DNA of 64,000 nucleotides from Terrilactibacillus sp. S3-3 (GTDB lineage Bacteria; Bacillota; Bacilli; Bacillales; Sporolactobacillaceae): NCBI GenBank assembly GCA_030437565.1, contig CP129291.1, positions 806,001 to 870,000 of the forward strand, written 5' to 3'. The notes beneath the pieces were generated by a model. That model made no database searches, was not told where the DNA came from, and saw nothing but the letters and a program-made list of their open reading frames with translations. The translations under genes and the position numbers were made by a program. Positions 28,840 through 39,560 of this stretch are shown piece by piece (the first letter of the stretch is position 1; each line of letters starts with the position of its first letter).

Positions 28840-31123
28840 AAATAATTGTGAAGGGAAAGGTTCAGGGCGTCGGCTTTCGTCCATTTGTCTACTCCCTGTC
28901 ACGGAAATATCACCTTAATGGAACCGTCCAAAATAATCTTGATGGTGTCGTTATTCATGCTGAAGGCGATCAAAGACAGCTGGAGCAAATGGTAAAAGAG
29001 TTAAAGCTGTCTCCGCCCAAATTGGCCAAAATCAGTGAGATAACCGTTCATCACGTTCAGCGGGCCAATTATAAAAAATTTACAATTGCGGAAAGTCAGA
29101 AAAAAGGCGATTCCGTCCCTTGGGTACCTGCTGACGCCGCTGTTTGTGAACAATGCTCAAAAAAAATGAGGGACCCGCAAAACCGACGCTATCAGTATCC
29201 ATTCATTAATTGCACGCAATGCGGGCCGCGCTATACGATGATTAATCATCTGCCTTATGATCGGCCGGGTACGACAATGGCGCGGTTTGAAATGTGTCCA
29301 GATTGCCGGGCGGAATATGAAGACCCGTCGAATAGAAGGCATCATGCCGAACCCGTTTGCTGCCCGACCTGTGGACCGATCGTGACGCTTTTAAATCAGA
29401 CGGGGGAATCATTGGCCGAGAATCAGCCTGCCATCGCCCGAACGGCCGAATTGCTGGAACAAGGCTGTGTTATTGCCGTCAAGGGGATAGGCGGTTATCA
29501 TCTTGTCTGTGATGCTTATCAGGAAAGCGCCGTCGGCCGAATAAGGCTAAGAAAAAACCGGCCGCAAAGACCGCTGGCTTTAATGGTCAAGTCATTGGCT
29601 GTCGCCAAAAAATTTTGTCATATTTCTCGTCGCGAAGAAGAAATTCTGACTAGTCCGGAAATGCCGATTGTTATTTTGCAGCAAAGAAGGGAGGGGATGC
29701 TGCCTGATAATATCTCCCCCGGCTTATCAACACTTGGCATCATGCTGCCTTACACACCTCTCCACCATCTGTTATTCGAGAATAATAGACTGGAGTGTTT
29801 GGTAATGACAAGTGCCAATCCTTCCGGCCTGCCGATGCCCTATAAAAACCAGCTGCGGAGAGCGTTTACAAACGATGTGTGACTATATCTTGACGCATAA
29901 CCGGGAAATCGCTCATCCCGTTGATGATTCAGTTGTTCAATGTGACGGAGAACAGGTGCTGTTCTTGAGACGTGCCCGGGGTTTTGTCCCGGATCCAATC
30001 AAAACAAATGCCGATGTTGATCAAATCATTGCTTTAGGCGGGGACCAAAAAAGTACTTTTGCCGCCGGCAAGCAAAACCAGATTATACTGAGTCCGCATA
30101 TTGGCGATCTAGGCAGTGAAGAAATGATCCACTCCTTTGAGGCACAGCTTCAATTTTTAAGACTTGGCTGGGAATTGAGGAAAAATACTTGGCCGTTGAT
30201 CGGCACCCTTTATATGCGTCGGCGGCTGTTGCGGGCGGATCAGACGGAAAGGTGATCCCCGTTCAACACCACCATGCGCATCATGTCTCCTGTATGGAAG
30301 ATAACGGACTTAAGGAGCCTTGCCTGGGCATTATACTAGACGGCACCGGTTATGGCGAAGACGGTCGGATTTGGGGATTTGAATTTTTATATGCCGATGC
30401 GACTTCCTTTGAAAGGCTGGCGCATTTGCGCTGTACGCCGCTTCCAGGCGGCGAAAGAGCAGTGAAAGAACCGTGGAGAAATGCGGTCGGTATGCTCATG
30501 CATTACTGGCCGCGGAAAGGAAAAGAATTGGCTGCGGAGCTTTTCCCAGAAAAGTTAAAAGAAATAAACATTTTAGACCACATGGTTCGCCAGCGGATCA
30601 ATACGCCGATGGCCGGAACGTGCGGCCGCTTATTCGATGCGATCAGCGCCATTCTGGTATCTATCTGTTCGAAATCAACGTATGAAGGAGAAGCGGCGAT
30701 AAAGCTGTCCGATTATATGAATCGAAGCGAACCTGAACAATCGGAGGCGATGATCTATCCCTTTCATCTCAGCACGACGAGCGCCAATCCTATTCAACTT
30801 GATCTTTCGCCAATGATTTACCAAATCATTCAGGACAAACTGGCCGGGCACGCTGTTACAGAAATCATCCGAACCTTTCATCGCACGCTTGTTGCCTGCT
30901 GTACAGATGTGGTCTTGAGACTAGTGAAAGACAGACCGGAACTCAATCGTTCAGTCGTGCTGTCGGGCGGATCTTTTCAAAAAACATTTATCTGTCCGGA
31001 GAAATTCGCCGGCGTCTTCAAAATGAAGGATTCAAGGTCTACACACATCAACGGGTGCCGTGCCATGACGGCGGTTTGTCATTGGGCCAAATCGTCATTG
31101 CCTCGCGTGTCCTTAAAAAATAG
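28824..31123 (+). CDS. hypF: Carbamoyltransferase HypF, frameshifted
   Basis: HypF makes the thiocyanate carried by HypE from carbamoyl phosphate, the source of the cyanide ligands of the hydrogenase iron. Domains in order: acylphosphatase (GKVQGVGFRPFVYSL, residues 1-90), two zinc fingers (CEQC..CTQC and CPDC..CPTC), the YrdC-like domain (GCVIAVKGIGGYHLVCDA), and the Kae1-like carbamoyltransferase (HHHAHHVSCMEDNG, LDGTGYGEDGRIWGFEF). The start ATG lies inside the hypAB 3' end. Breaks occur near 29880, 30180 and 30980; the true C-terminus reads VPCHDGGLSLGQ with stop at 31121. Confidence 0.93.
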
Positions 31124-31148
31124 CATTTTTGAAAGCAGGTGAATGCTT

Positions 31149-31382
31149 TTGTGCCTGGGTGTACCAGCAAAAGTGATCAAAATTCAAGAGGAAAAAGCGT
31201 TGGTCGATGTCATGGGGTCCAGGATGTATGTCGGTACCGTTTTTGTACCGGAAGTGAAGGTTGAAGATTATGTATTGCTTCACGCCGGGCAGGCATTGAC
31301 CATCGTCGATGAGCAGTTTGCCAAAGAGAGCCTTGAAGAATGGAGGAATGTGCTGGATGGCAAACGCGGGCTTATTTTCTGA
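31149..31382 (+). CDS. hypC: HypC hydrogenase maturation chaperone
   Basis: HypC carries the Fe(CN)2CO unit together with HypD and binds the immature large subunit. Its essential Cys is residue 2. An in-frame ATG at 31143 would give MLLCLGVPA, moving this Cys to position 4. The TTG at 31149 gives MCLGVPA, the invariant start, and has AGGTG about 7 bases upstream, so I choose TTG. The remaining 77 residues form the usual small beta-barrel (YVLLHAGQALTIVDEQFA). The end overlaps hypD by 26 bases. Confidence 0.88.
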   Translation: MCLGVPAKVIKIQEEKALVDVMGSRMYVGTVFVPEVKVEDYVLLHAGQALTIVDEQFAKESLEEWRNVLDGKRGLIF

Positions 31383-32462
31383 TCAAACATTAACGCTCAA
31401 GTCGGTTGAAGCGGTTATTGGTCTGGCAAAGCGATTTAAAGAAGAATACGGCAGGGTTCCGGTGTTTATGGAAGTATGCGGTTCCCATACCATGGCACTC
31501 GCCAAAACCGGAATAAAAAAAAGATTGAAAGACGATGTCCGGTTAATTGCCGGGCCCGGTTGTCCGGTATGTGTGACCGATCAAAAAGCGATCGATGCGA
31601 TGATCCAATTGTCGGAAGGGGCCGGACGGATTCTTTGCACATTTGGCGACATGATGCGGTTCCGGGTTCCAAGTCTACTTTGATGAAAGCAAAAACGGAA
31701 GGAAAAGACATCAGAGTCGTTTACGGTCCTTTAGATAGTGTCAAAATTGCAGAAGAAAATCCTGACAAAGAAGTCATTTTTCTTGGCATCGGGTTTGAAA
31801 CGACGATTCCGATTCTGGCCTTTGCGATCCGCGAGCAGAGAGAAGAAAATTAAAGAATTATGCGGTCTGGATGACCACAAAATTGATTGAGCCGGTATTA
31901 AAAGCCCTGCTTGATTCAGGCGAGGTCAAGCTTGACGGATTTATCCTGCCGGGTCATGTCTCGGTCGTTTTGGGGAAACAGGCATACGATTTTTTGGCGG
32001 AAGACTACCGGATATCCGGGGTTATAACCGGATTTGAGCCCGTTCAATTGCTCAGCGGCATTTATAAATTGCTCCGGCTGGCTCTGGAAAAGAAGGCCGC
32101 GATCCTTAATGATTATACAAGTGTTGTAAAAGATCAAGGAAATCTGGTTGCCAAAAAAATTCATAGAAGATTATTTAGAGCCCCATGATGAGGCATGGCG
32201 GGGAATGGGGACTATTCCGAAAAGCGGACTCGTTCTTAAAGAAAAGTATGCGCCGTTTGATGCAAGAAAGAAGTTTAATATTTCTGTGGGAGAGCCGAGA
32301 AAAACAAAATGCCGCTGTGGTGAAATCATCCGCGGACTCATTGCACCCGAGGAGTGTGCGCTGTTTAACAGAGGCTGCACACCGGCCCACCCGATCGGGC
32401 CATGTATGGTTTCCACAGAAGGCACCTGTTCCGCACATTATCAATACATGAGGGAGGACTAA
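31357..32462 (+). CDS. hypD: HypD hydrogenase maturation protein, frameshifted
   Basis: HypD is an iron-sulfur protein that holds the iron ion while CN and CO ligands are attached. Visible motifs are VFMEVCGSHTMALAKTG, the GPGCPVCVTD block, FGDMMRFRVP, GIGFETTIP, the FILPGHVSVVLG and GFEPVQLL segments, and the C-terminal cysteines CRCGEIIRG, EECALFNRGCTP and GPCMVSTEGTCSA. The ATG at 31357 follows GGAGG and lies within hypC. Frames change near 31675, 31850 and 32150. Confidence 0.92.
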
Positions 32463-32466
32463 CCCG

Positions 32467-33472
32467 GTGCAGCGAATCAGTTTGGCACATGGAGAAGGCG
32501 GAGAAAAAACGAATCGGTTGATCAAAGAGGTGTTTATGGCGGCCTTTGGCGATTCGGAGGAAGCGCAGCTGGACGCCGCCATCCTGAATGCCCCTTTTAA
32601 GTCGTTGGCCGTCACAACAGACAGCCATGTTGTAAAGCCTGTTTTTTTCCCCGGCGGATATTGGAAAACTGGCGGTAACAGGAACGGTCAATGATCTGGC
32701 AGTCTCCGGGGCCTTTCCTAAATTTTTGACGGCAGGATTTATCATTGAAGAAGGATTTCCCCTCCCGGAATTAAAGGAAATTGTCCAGTCCATGGCAACG
32801 GAGGCGGCGCATGCCGGTGTAAAAATCATTGCCGGCGATACTAAGGTCGTTGAAAAGGGCAGTGTTGACGGCATCTTTATTAATACAACGGGGATCGGCG
32901 ACGTTCAGGAGCAGCAGCGGCCGAGACCCGAAAGGATCCATGAAGGAGACGCGGTGATTATAAGCGGGACAATCGGTGACCATGGTTTGGCGATTTTAAG
33001 CGCCCGGCAGGAGCTGGGCTTGATAACAGATATAGAGAGTGATTGTGCATCATTGAATCATATGACTCAAGCGTTAATTCAGGAAACAAACGGTGTCCGA
33101 CTCATGCGTGATCCAACGCGGGGCGGCGTGGCAACAACGTTAGTTGAGCTCTGTGAGGATTACCATTTTACCATCGAATTAGACGAGCCGTCATTGCCGG
33201 TAAGGACGGCGGTGCAAGGGGCCTGCGACATCTTAGGCTTTGATCCGCTTTATTTGGCAAATGAAGGAAAAGCAGTGATCATCACTGATGCACGTGATCA
33301 GCAAAAAGTGCTCAATATTTTACATCAATATGAGACTGGAGAGCATGCCTGTATGATCGGGAGGGTGGTGTCCTGCGGCGATCACACAGGAAAGCTGCTG
33401 TTAAAAACACCGGTTGGCACAACGAGACGCCTTTTTCGCCTTTCGGGGATCCTTTTACCAAGAATTTGTTGA
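32467..33472 (+). CDS. hypE: HypE, carbamoyl dehydratase, frameshifted
   Basis: HypE dehydrates the thiocarbamate on its C-terminal Cys to thiocyanate with ATP. The sequence shows LAHGEGGEKTNRLI at the N-terminus, TTDSHVVKPVFFPGGDIG (joined across a break near 32645), AGDTKVVEKG, RDPTRGGVATTL and a terminal PRIC, so the reactive Cys is in place. The start is a GTG at 32467 behind GGGAGGA. It ends the maturation part of the operon. Confidence 0.92.
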
Positions 33473-33533
33473 TGATTTCAACACATGCGGCATAGGATAG
33501 GATGAATGAATCCGTCCTTAGGGAGAAGACATC

Positions 33534-34043
33534 ATGATGCAAAACATTGAGTTACTCAGACTACAGCTGAATAGCCTTGTTACTCAGGCGCGTCATGATC
33601 TATACAGACTGCAATCGCTGAATGACGAAACCGTAAAACAGGCCACCCTACAGCGAATCTGGGATGCGCTGTCCATGATTCACTTTATAAGTGAACTGCT
33701 CGCGGGTGAAGCCCAGACGAGTTATCAGATTTCGGCGCAACAGCCGGTCCTGCCGCCTTCAGCACAAATTCCGGCGATCGCACCTTCACAAACCGCTCCC
33801 GCACCGTACAGTCAGCGCGTTTTTACAATTGAAGAATTAGCAACTTATAATGGGAAAAATGGGAGACCCGCTTATGTTGCGGTGGGCGGCATCGTCTATG
33901 ATGTGACGAATAACCGGGGCTGGGCGGCCGCTACACACTTTGGGTTAACGGCCGGAAAGGAATATTCCCGGGAATTCTTATCATGCCACGCCGGTCAGCC
34001 ATCCATTTTAGCACCGCTGCCGGTTGTCGGGAGGTTAGCATAA
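33534..34043 (+). CDS. Cytochrome b5-like heme-binding domain protein
   Basis: The 169-residue protein has a helical N-terminus (1-60), a Pro/Ala-rich linker (67-92) and a C-terminal cytochrome-b5-like domain (97-169: FTIEELATYNGKNGRPAYVA, VYDVTNN, ATHFGLTAG, SCHAG, LPVVG). His135 (THFG) and His152 (SCHA) are the candidate heme ligands of this prokaryotic b5 subtype, which lacks HPGG. No signal peptide or membrane helix is seen, so it is cytosolic or peripheral. Its stop overlaps the small-subunit start (TAATG). It is a candidate electron acceptor of the hydrogenase, in place of a membrane cytochrome b. The gene is intact. Confidence 0.8.
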   Translation: MMQNIELLRLQLNSLVTQARHDLYRLQSLNDETVKQATLQRIWDALSMIHFISELLAGEAQTSYQISAQQPVLPPSAQIPAIAPSQTAPAPYSQRVFTIEELATYNGKNGRPAYVAVGGIVYDVTNNRGWAAATHFGLTAGKEYSREFLSCHAGQPSILAPLPVVGRLA

Positions 34044-34946
34044 TGGAGCGACAAATCTTGCCGCCGGAGCCTTTAACCAATGAAGCGATTGCTTCGCGAT
34101 TAACGGATGATGCTATTAGAAATATCGATCGCGGTCTTATAAAGAAAAAAAATCTCGTTATTTAGAGTTAAACGGATGCTCCGGCAATATCATTTCCTTG
34201 TTAAACGGGCAAAATCCGGACTTTGACTATGCGTTAAAGTCAATGGTCCATCTTCGCTACAGCAATAGTTTAATGGCGGCCGAGGGCGAGAAAGCGATTG
34301 AAAAACTGCTGCAAGTCATGGACGAAGAGTATATTTTATGCGTTGAAGGGGCCGTGGCCCTGAAAAACAACGGACTGTATAATATCATCGGCAGATGGAA
34401 AGGACATCCGCTGACCGGTCTTCAGGCTGCAAAAATGCTCGGAGAAAAAGCCTCACATATCTTAGCCGTCGGAGCCTGTGCGTCACACGGCGGACCCTCA
34501 GCAGCCAAACCCAATCCTTCCGAATCCGTAAGCCTGCAAAAAGTTCTTCCTGATCGGAAAATCATTAAATTGCCCGGCTGCCCTGTTCATCCCGACTGGT
34601 TTTTAGGGACGCTGGCACATCTTTTATTATATGGAGAACCGGAAACCGATAATTTAGGCGGCCGTTAATGTTTTACAGTACGCTCATCCATGACCGCTGT
34701 CCAAGAAGACCTTTTTTTGACCGCGGTATTTTTGCTGAAAAGTTGGGCGACAAAACATGCCTGTTCAAACTTGGATGCCGAGGGCCGGTGACAAGGGTGG
34801 ACTGCCCGGTGAGACAGTGGAATGATCATGTGAACTGGCCGATAGGGGATGATTCGCCATGCATTGGCTGCGCCGGGTTCGGTTTTCCGGACGCAATGGC
34901 GCCATTTATCAGCTTCGACACGACAAGGGTGCCGAAAAATGAGTAA
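34043..34946 (+). CDS. [NiFe]-hydrogenase small subunit, frameshifted
   Basis: The iron-sulfur subunit passes electrons away from the nickel site. It begins at an ATG after GGGAGG, with no twin-arginine signal in the first 45 residues, so the enzyme is cytosolic-facing. Cluster segments: ELNGCSGN (proximal; Asn where most families have Cys), GACASHGG, LPGCPVHPDW, HDRCPRRPF, KTCLFKLGCRGPV, DCPVRQWND and SPCIGCAGFGFPD. Frames change near 34150 and 34660. It overlaps the large subunit (ATGAGTAA). The CxxN-type start resembles the group with three Cys plus one other ligand at the proximal cluster; subgroup assignment needs a tree. Confidence 0.88.
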
Positions 34947-36348
34947 AAGAATTGTGATTAATCCGTTGACGCGAATCAGCGGTTTTATGGAAATTGATGT
35001 GACTATTGAACAAAATCAGATCATTGACGCGAAAACGAAAGGAAATCTGTTTCGCGGTTTTGAAAAAATGCTGGTCGGCAGACAGCCGTTTGATGCCGTT
35101 TATTTCACGCAGCGCATCTGCGGCATTTGCTCTTCAGCCCACTCCGTCGCTTCATCGCTGGCTCTCTTGAGGATGCACTAGCGATTAAGCCATTGGAACA
35201 GGGCAGATATTTAAGAGACATTATTCATTGCTGTGAATTTTTGCAGAATCATTTTCGACACTTCTATCAATACACCGTCCCGGATTTTGTGAAAATTGAG
35301 CAGGATACGCTTTTGCAGTCGGACCATGACGATTTTAGACTGCCCCAAGCCATCAATCAGCGGATTGCCCAACATTACTTTGATTCTCTGGCAATGAGCC
35401 GTTCGGCACATCAAATGCTGGCCGTGTTAGGCGGTAAAGCGCCCCATAATCACGGGGTTTTTATCGGCGGGATTACAACCCGGGCAACTGCGGAAAAAGT
35501 GGTCCGGCTTGATTCCATTCTGGAGACAATCATTTTGTTTATAAACGAAAAAATGATTCCGGATGTCTATGATATTGCCCGCTATTATCCGGAGTATTTT
35601 CATTTAGGAAAAGGGTATGGAAATCTGTTAACATATGGAGCCTTTAACGATTATAAAAACTGGGAACCCTCTATGTGAATCCCCTTGTGCTGACCGGGGG
35701 ATCTGTTGAGGCTTTCGATGAGCGGAAGATCCAGGAAAAAATTGATTACGCTTATTTTCAGTCGGAGGAAACCTCATATCAGCCCGACGAAGTGGTCCCG
35801 GAGCCGGAAATGAATAAAGAAAAGGCCTATTCCTGGGTGAAAGCGCCGCGCTATAATCATCTTCCCTTCGAGGTTGGCCCCTTGGCCAGATTAATATTAA
35901 GCGGAGACTATGATCATGGTATTTCGGCGATGGATCGAACGATTGCCAGGGTATGTGAAACAAAGAAAATTGCTGGGATCATCAAAAGGTTATTGCAAGC
36001 GATCGTTCCTGAAGTCGATTTGCAAAGAAAATATGATCTGCCGGATTCCGCGGCCGGAAGAGGTTTGGTCGATACAACGCGAGGGGCACTGGGACACTGG
36101 CTTAAAATTAAAGATAAGAAAATCGCGTTTTATCAAATTATTACACCCTCAACGTGGGATTTTTTTCCACCCGGGATAATAACGGCTACAGGGGGACCGC
36201 TGAAGAAGCATTGATCGGAACACCGATTCAGAATCCTGACAAACCTGTAGAGATCGGCAGAATTCTCCGCTCGTTCGATCCGTGTATGTCATGCGCCACC
36301 CATGTTTACAGTCCGGGAAAACAAGTGAAAACGATAAGGGTGTTTTAA
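34939..36348 (+). CDS. [NiFe]-hydrogenase large subunit, frameshifted
   Basis: The catalytic subunit. Nickel-iron ligands are in the N-terminal RICGIC (Cys61 and Cys64) and the C-terminal DPCMSCATHV. Cleavage after the His of ATH would remove a short tail of about 14 residues, so it needs the protease encoded next. Other conserved parts are NPLTRISGFMEIDV, GNLFRGFEKML-GR, GGKAPHNHG and RGALGHWLKI. Frames change near 35165, 35667 and 36160. Reconstructed length is about 470 residues. The stop codon overlaps the protease start (TAATG). Confidence 0.9.
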
Positions 36349-36857
36349 TGGGAGACATCATTGTGTTGGGGATTGGCAATCGATTAATGATGGATGATGG
36401 AGTGGGCATTTACCTTGTGGAAGACCTTTCAAAACAGGATGTTAAACCCAATATTCGCTATTTAATCGGTGAATCGGATATTGATTATTGTCTGGATCAG
36501 ATTAAAAATGCCACATTTGTTATTATTTTGGATGCCGTGTTTTCAGGAACTGAGCCCGGAGAGGTTAGCGTCTATCCCGTTACCGCTCTAAACGAATGCC
36601 AATCCTTAGATATATCGCCGCATAACCTGCACTTGTTTCAAGCGCTGCAACCGCGTAAGCAGACGATCAAGGGCTTTCTCGTAGGAGTGGAGCCTGATGA
36701 AATCAGCTTCCATATCGGATTAAGCAAAATATTGAAAGAGAAAAAGCATTCAATCTTGCAAAACGTCAGGAAGACCATTGAGAAATTATTGAATGAAGCT
36801 TTTCGTTCACCTGATGAAAAAATCAATCTAAAGTCTTTTAAGGAGAATCCATTTTGA
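36348..36857 (+). CDS. Hydrogenase maturation protease (HyaD/HycI family)
   Basis: This endopeptidase removes the C-terminal tail of the large subunit after nickel insertion. The intact 169-residue protein has LGIGNRLMMDDGVGIYLVE, with the Asp of DDGVG as a nickel ligand, VIILDAVFSGTEPGEV with the second Asp, and SPHNLHLF with the His. The C-terminus is longer and more basic than usual. It is the last gene of the operon; its stop codon lies inside the terminator stem. Confidence 0.88.
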   Translation: MGDIIVLGIGNRLMMDDGVGIYLVEDLSKQDVKPNIRYLIGESDIDYCLDQIKNATFVIILDAVFSGTEPGEVSVYPVTALNECQSLDISPHNLHLFQALQPRKQTIKGFLVGVEPDEISFHIGLSKILKEKKHSILQNVRKTIEKLLNEAFRSPDEKINLKSFKENPF

Positions 36858-36886
36858 TTAGCCTCTTTCAAAATGGATTCTTTTTT
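36845..36886 (+). terminator. Terminator of hydrogenase operon
   Basis: GAATCCATTTTG pairs perfectly with CAAAATGGATTC, followed by six Ts. Confidence 0.9.
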
Positions 36887-36937
36887 ATTTTAAAGCCCCG
36901 TAAAAGCTTCATCTGGAAAGGGTGTATTGAAACAAAA

Positions 36938-36960
36938 AAGACATATTTAGAATGTTCCTT
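36938..36960. promoter_or_regulatory. Weaker NsrR-like operator half of tandem
   Basis: AAGACATATTTAGAATGTTCCTT is a 23-base, AAG..CTT-bounded imperfect palindrome centred 46 bases upstream of the better site at 36984. It is listed only because of this spacing. Confidence 0.3.
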
Positions 36961-36983
36961 TTTAGCAATGAGATGGTAACATA

Positions 36984-37006
36984 AAGATGTATTTAAAATA
37001 TATCTT
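36984..37006. promoter_or_regulatory. Probable NsrR operator
   Basis: A 23-bp inverted repeat, AAGATGTATTT then A then AAATATATCTT, fits the general NsrR operator form (AAGATG, AT-rich centre, CATCTT). NsrR is a nitric-oxide-sensing repressor and hcp is one of its classic targets; hcp is the next clear gene. Confidence 0.6.
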
Positions 37007-37029
37007 TGTAAATCGCTGACGAAGCGGAG

Positions 37030-37291
37030 GCAAGACGGCCAAAAAATTTTACGATTAATCAGGGCGGTTCCGGCAGATTTCTTGTGCGCCGTTTCAACGT
37101 CTGAGAAAGGAAAGTGAAAACTCTATGACCGAAGGTTGTCAGTGTTCTTGGAGCAGAAATCCGGGCGGCATAACCTCGCAGATGTTGAACTTGTTTTAGC
37201 CGGAGCCAAAGATCAAGGATGCACGGCCTGGAAAATTGTCTTAAACGATGACGTCTTCGGCTCACCACTTTTCAGAATGAAAACGCTTTAA
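37030..37291 (+). pseudogene. Unrecognised degraded ORF before hcp
   Basis: Coding-like stretches in different frames (TINQGGSGRFLVRRFN, then LADVELVLAGAKDQGCTAW and IVLNDDVFGSPL) suggest a small frameshifted gene between the NsrR-like sites and hcp. I do not recognise it. If real, it would be the first gene of the NO-responsive transcript. Confidence 0.3.
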
Positions 37292-37383
37292 AAAAAGACT
37301 GAGCCAAATTAAGTTACGGAATTTCTATCATGCTGTTGATAAGCTTGGGGTAAAAACAGGTGCTCAATTGGGAGGAATGAATA

Positions 37384-39025
37384 ATGGAAACTAAAATGTT
37401 TTGTTACCAATGTCAGGAAACCTCGAGAGGTACAGGCTGTACCCTAATAGGTATATGCGGTAAAAAACCGGAAGTGGCTGCTGCTCAGGATTTGCTCATA
37501 TATGTGACCAAGAAAATCGCTGCGGTTGCCACTCGTCTGCGTGCCGAAGGAAAAAAAGTCGGCCGCGAAACGAATCATTTAATTACAGAGAATTTGTTCA
37601 CAACGATCACCAACGCAAATTTCGATGAGGATGTGATCCGCGCGCGTGTTGCTTCTACTCTGAAAAAAAAAAGAAAGAGTTGCTCAGCCAGTTAACGAAT
37701 AAAGAAAATCTTCCTGATGCGGCTGTATGGGAATCATCCGGCTGCGGAGAATTTGCTGGCAGGGCCGTTCATAGAGGTGTGCTCTCGACAAAAAATGAAG
37801 ATATCCGCAGTTTGCGCGAACTCATCACCTATGGTTTAAAGGGACTTTCCGCTTACAGTAAGCACGCGAACGTTTTGTTGAAAGATGATGAAGAGATCGA
37901 TGCTTTTCTGCAAAGCGCACTGGCGAAAACATTGGATGATACGCTGGATGTGGATGAACTGGTCGCTTTGGCCCTGGAAACCGGAAAATACGGCGTAAAA
38001 AGCATTGGCTTTGCTGGATAAAGCGAATTCGGAGGCTTACGGAAACCCAGAGATCACAAAAGTTAATATTGGTGTCGGCAATCGTCCGGGCATTCTGGTT
38101 TCCGGACATGATCTGCGCGATATGGAGATGCTTCTTGAACAAACCCAAGGGACGTGTGGATGTGTATACTCACTCGGAAATGCTCCCGGCGCACTATTAT
38201 CCTGCGTTTAAAAAATATCCGAATTTCATCGGCAACTATGGGAATGCATGGTGGAAACAAAAAGAAGAATTTGAAAGCTTCAATGGCCCGATTCTACTGA
38301 CGACAAACTGCATCGTTCCGCCGAAAGACAGCTATAAGGACAGGTTGTATACGACAGGCGCCGTCGGATTTCCAGGATGCAAGCATATTCCGGGCGAAAT
38401 CGGCGAGGAAAAGGACTTTTCTGAAATTATCGAGCAAGCAAAAAAATGCCCGCCTCCCGCTGAAATTGAAACCGGCGAAATCGTCGGCGGATTCGCTCAT
38501 CATCAAGTTCTGGCGCTGGCCGATAAAGTGGTGGATGCGGTTAAGTCCGGAGCCATCAAAAAATTTGTTGTGATGGCCGGCTGCGACGGCAGGGCCAGAT
38601 CGCGAAAATATTATGCTGATTTTGCTAAGGCACTGCCTAAAGACACGGTTTCTGACTGACAGCCGGCTGCGCGAAATATAAATATAATAAACTTGATCTG
38701 GGAGATATCGGTGGCATTCCTCGTGTACTGGATGCAGGCCAATGCAACGATTCATATTCTCTGGCTGTGATTGCCCTTAAACTGAAAGAAGTATTCAGCC
38801 TGGAAGACATCAATGATCTGCCTATTGTTTATAACATTTCGTGGTATGAACAGAAAGCGGTTATTGTATTGCTGGCTCTGTTGTCTCTAGGCATCAAAAA
38901 ATATTCATCTTGGCCCGACATTGCCTGCTTTTCTGTCGCCTAACGTTGCCAAAGTGCTGGTGGATGAGTTCGGAATTGCGGGAATCGGCTCGGTAGAGGA
39001 TGATTTGAAAGTGTTTTTCGGCTAA
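37384..39025 (+). CDS. hcp: Hybrid cluster protein (hydroxylamine reductase), frameshifted
   Basis: Hcp reduces nitric oxide and hydroxylamine under anaerobic nitrosative stress. It begins [23 protein letters not shown], the N-terminal [4Fe-4S] motif. Hybrid-cluster residues are visible in [58 protein letters not shown] and MAGCDGR, then [25 protein letters not shown]-type sequence. Breaks occur near 37675, 38005, 38155 and 38658, giving about 545 residues in total. It has a good ribosome site (GGAGG before 37384). The partner reductase hcr is not adjacent. Confidence 0.92.
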
Positions 39026-39560
39026 GGTGTCGGCTAAGGTAGGAAAATCATTGATGCCAGGGCAATATGATTTTCAGGAATACTGTCACTAAAACCCATA
39101 GCAGAATTGGCTGATTAATGTGCTATTCTTATGAAAGAGAATACCTTTTGAAAATGCCTCCGTATAATGAGTCGCTTTCATTATGTGAGGCGATTTTTTT
39201 TTTTTTATTTTGCATAAAAAGCGGGCGGCCTCGGCTTGAAAAATTTTTTGCGGGCAGCCCTTTTTGGTGTGCCCGGCAGGCGAAAGCCAACTGCGTCATC
39301 ATTTGCCCGCAATGGATTTGAACTCCTATAATAGATAGAGGAACAAGCGCGTCGTCTAAAAGCTTTAAACCGTTTTTTTTGTGAATAAGACGGGGATTTC
39401 GCCATGAGCACCTAAATTTAGGCAAAAGGCTTGGCATAGAAAAGACATTGTTTCTCAGCATGATGCTGCTCACAATCGGTATTTGCATACGCTCGCTGGT
39501 TTCAGGCGCATTTGTTGTTCGCCTTTTATCTTGTTATCATAAAGAAAAGGGGGCAAATGC
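39026..39560. other. Intergenic region with terminator
   Basis: A terminator follows hcp (39156-39207). Beyond it, to 39560, I see no gene; there are several long T or A runs but no recognised RNA. Confidence 0.5.
39156..39207 (+). terminator. Terminator downstream of hcp
   Basis: GCCTC-GTATAATG pairs with CATTATGTGAGGC, followed by about 14 Ts. Confidence 0.75.
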
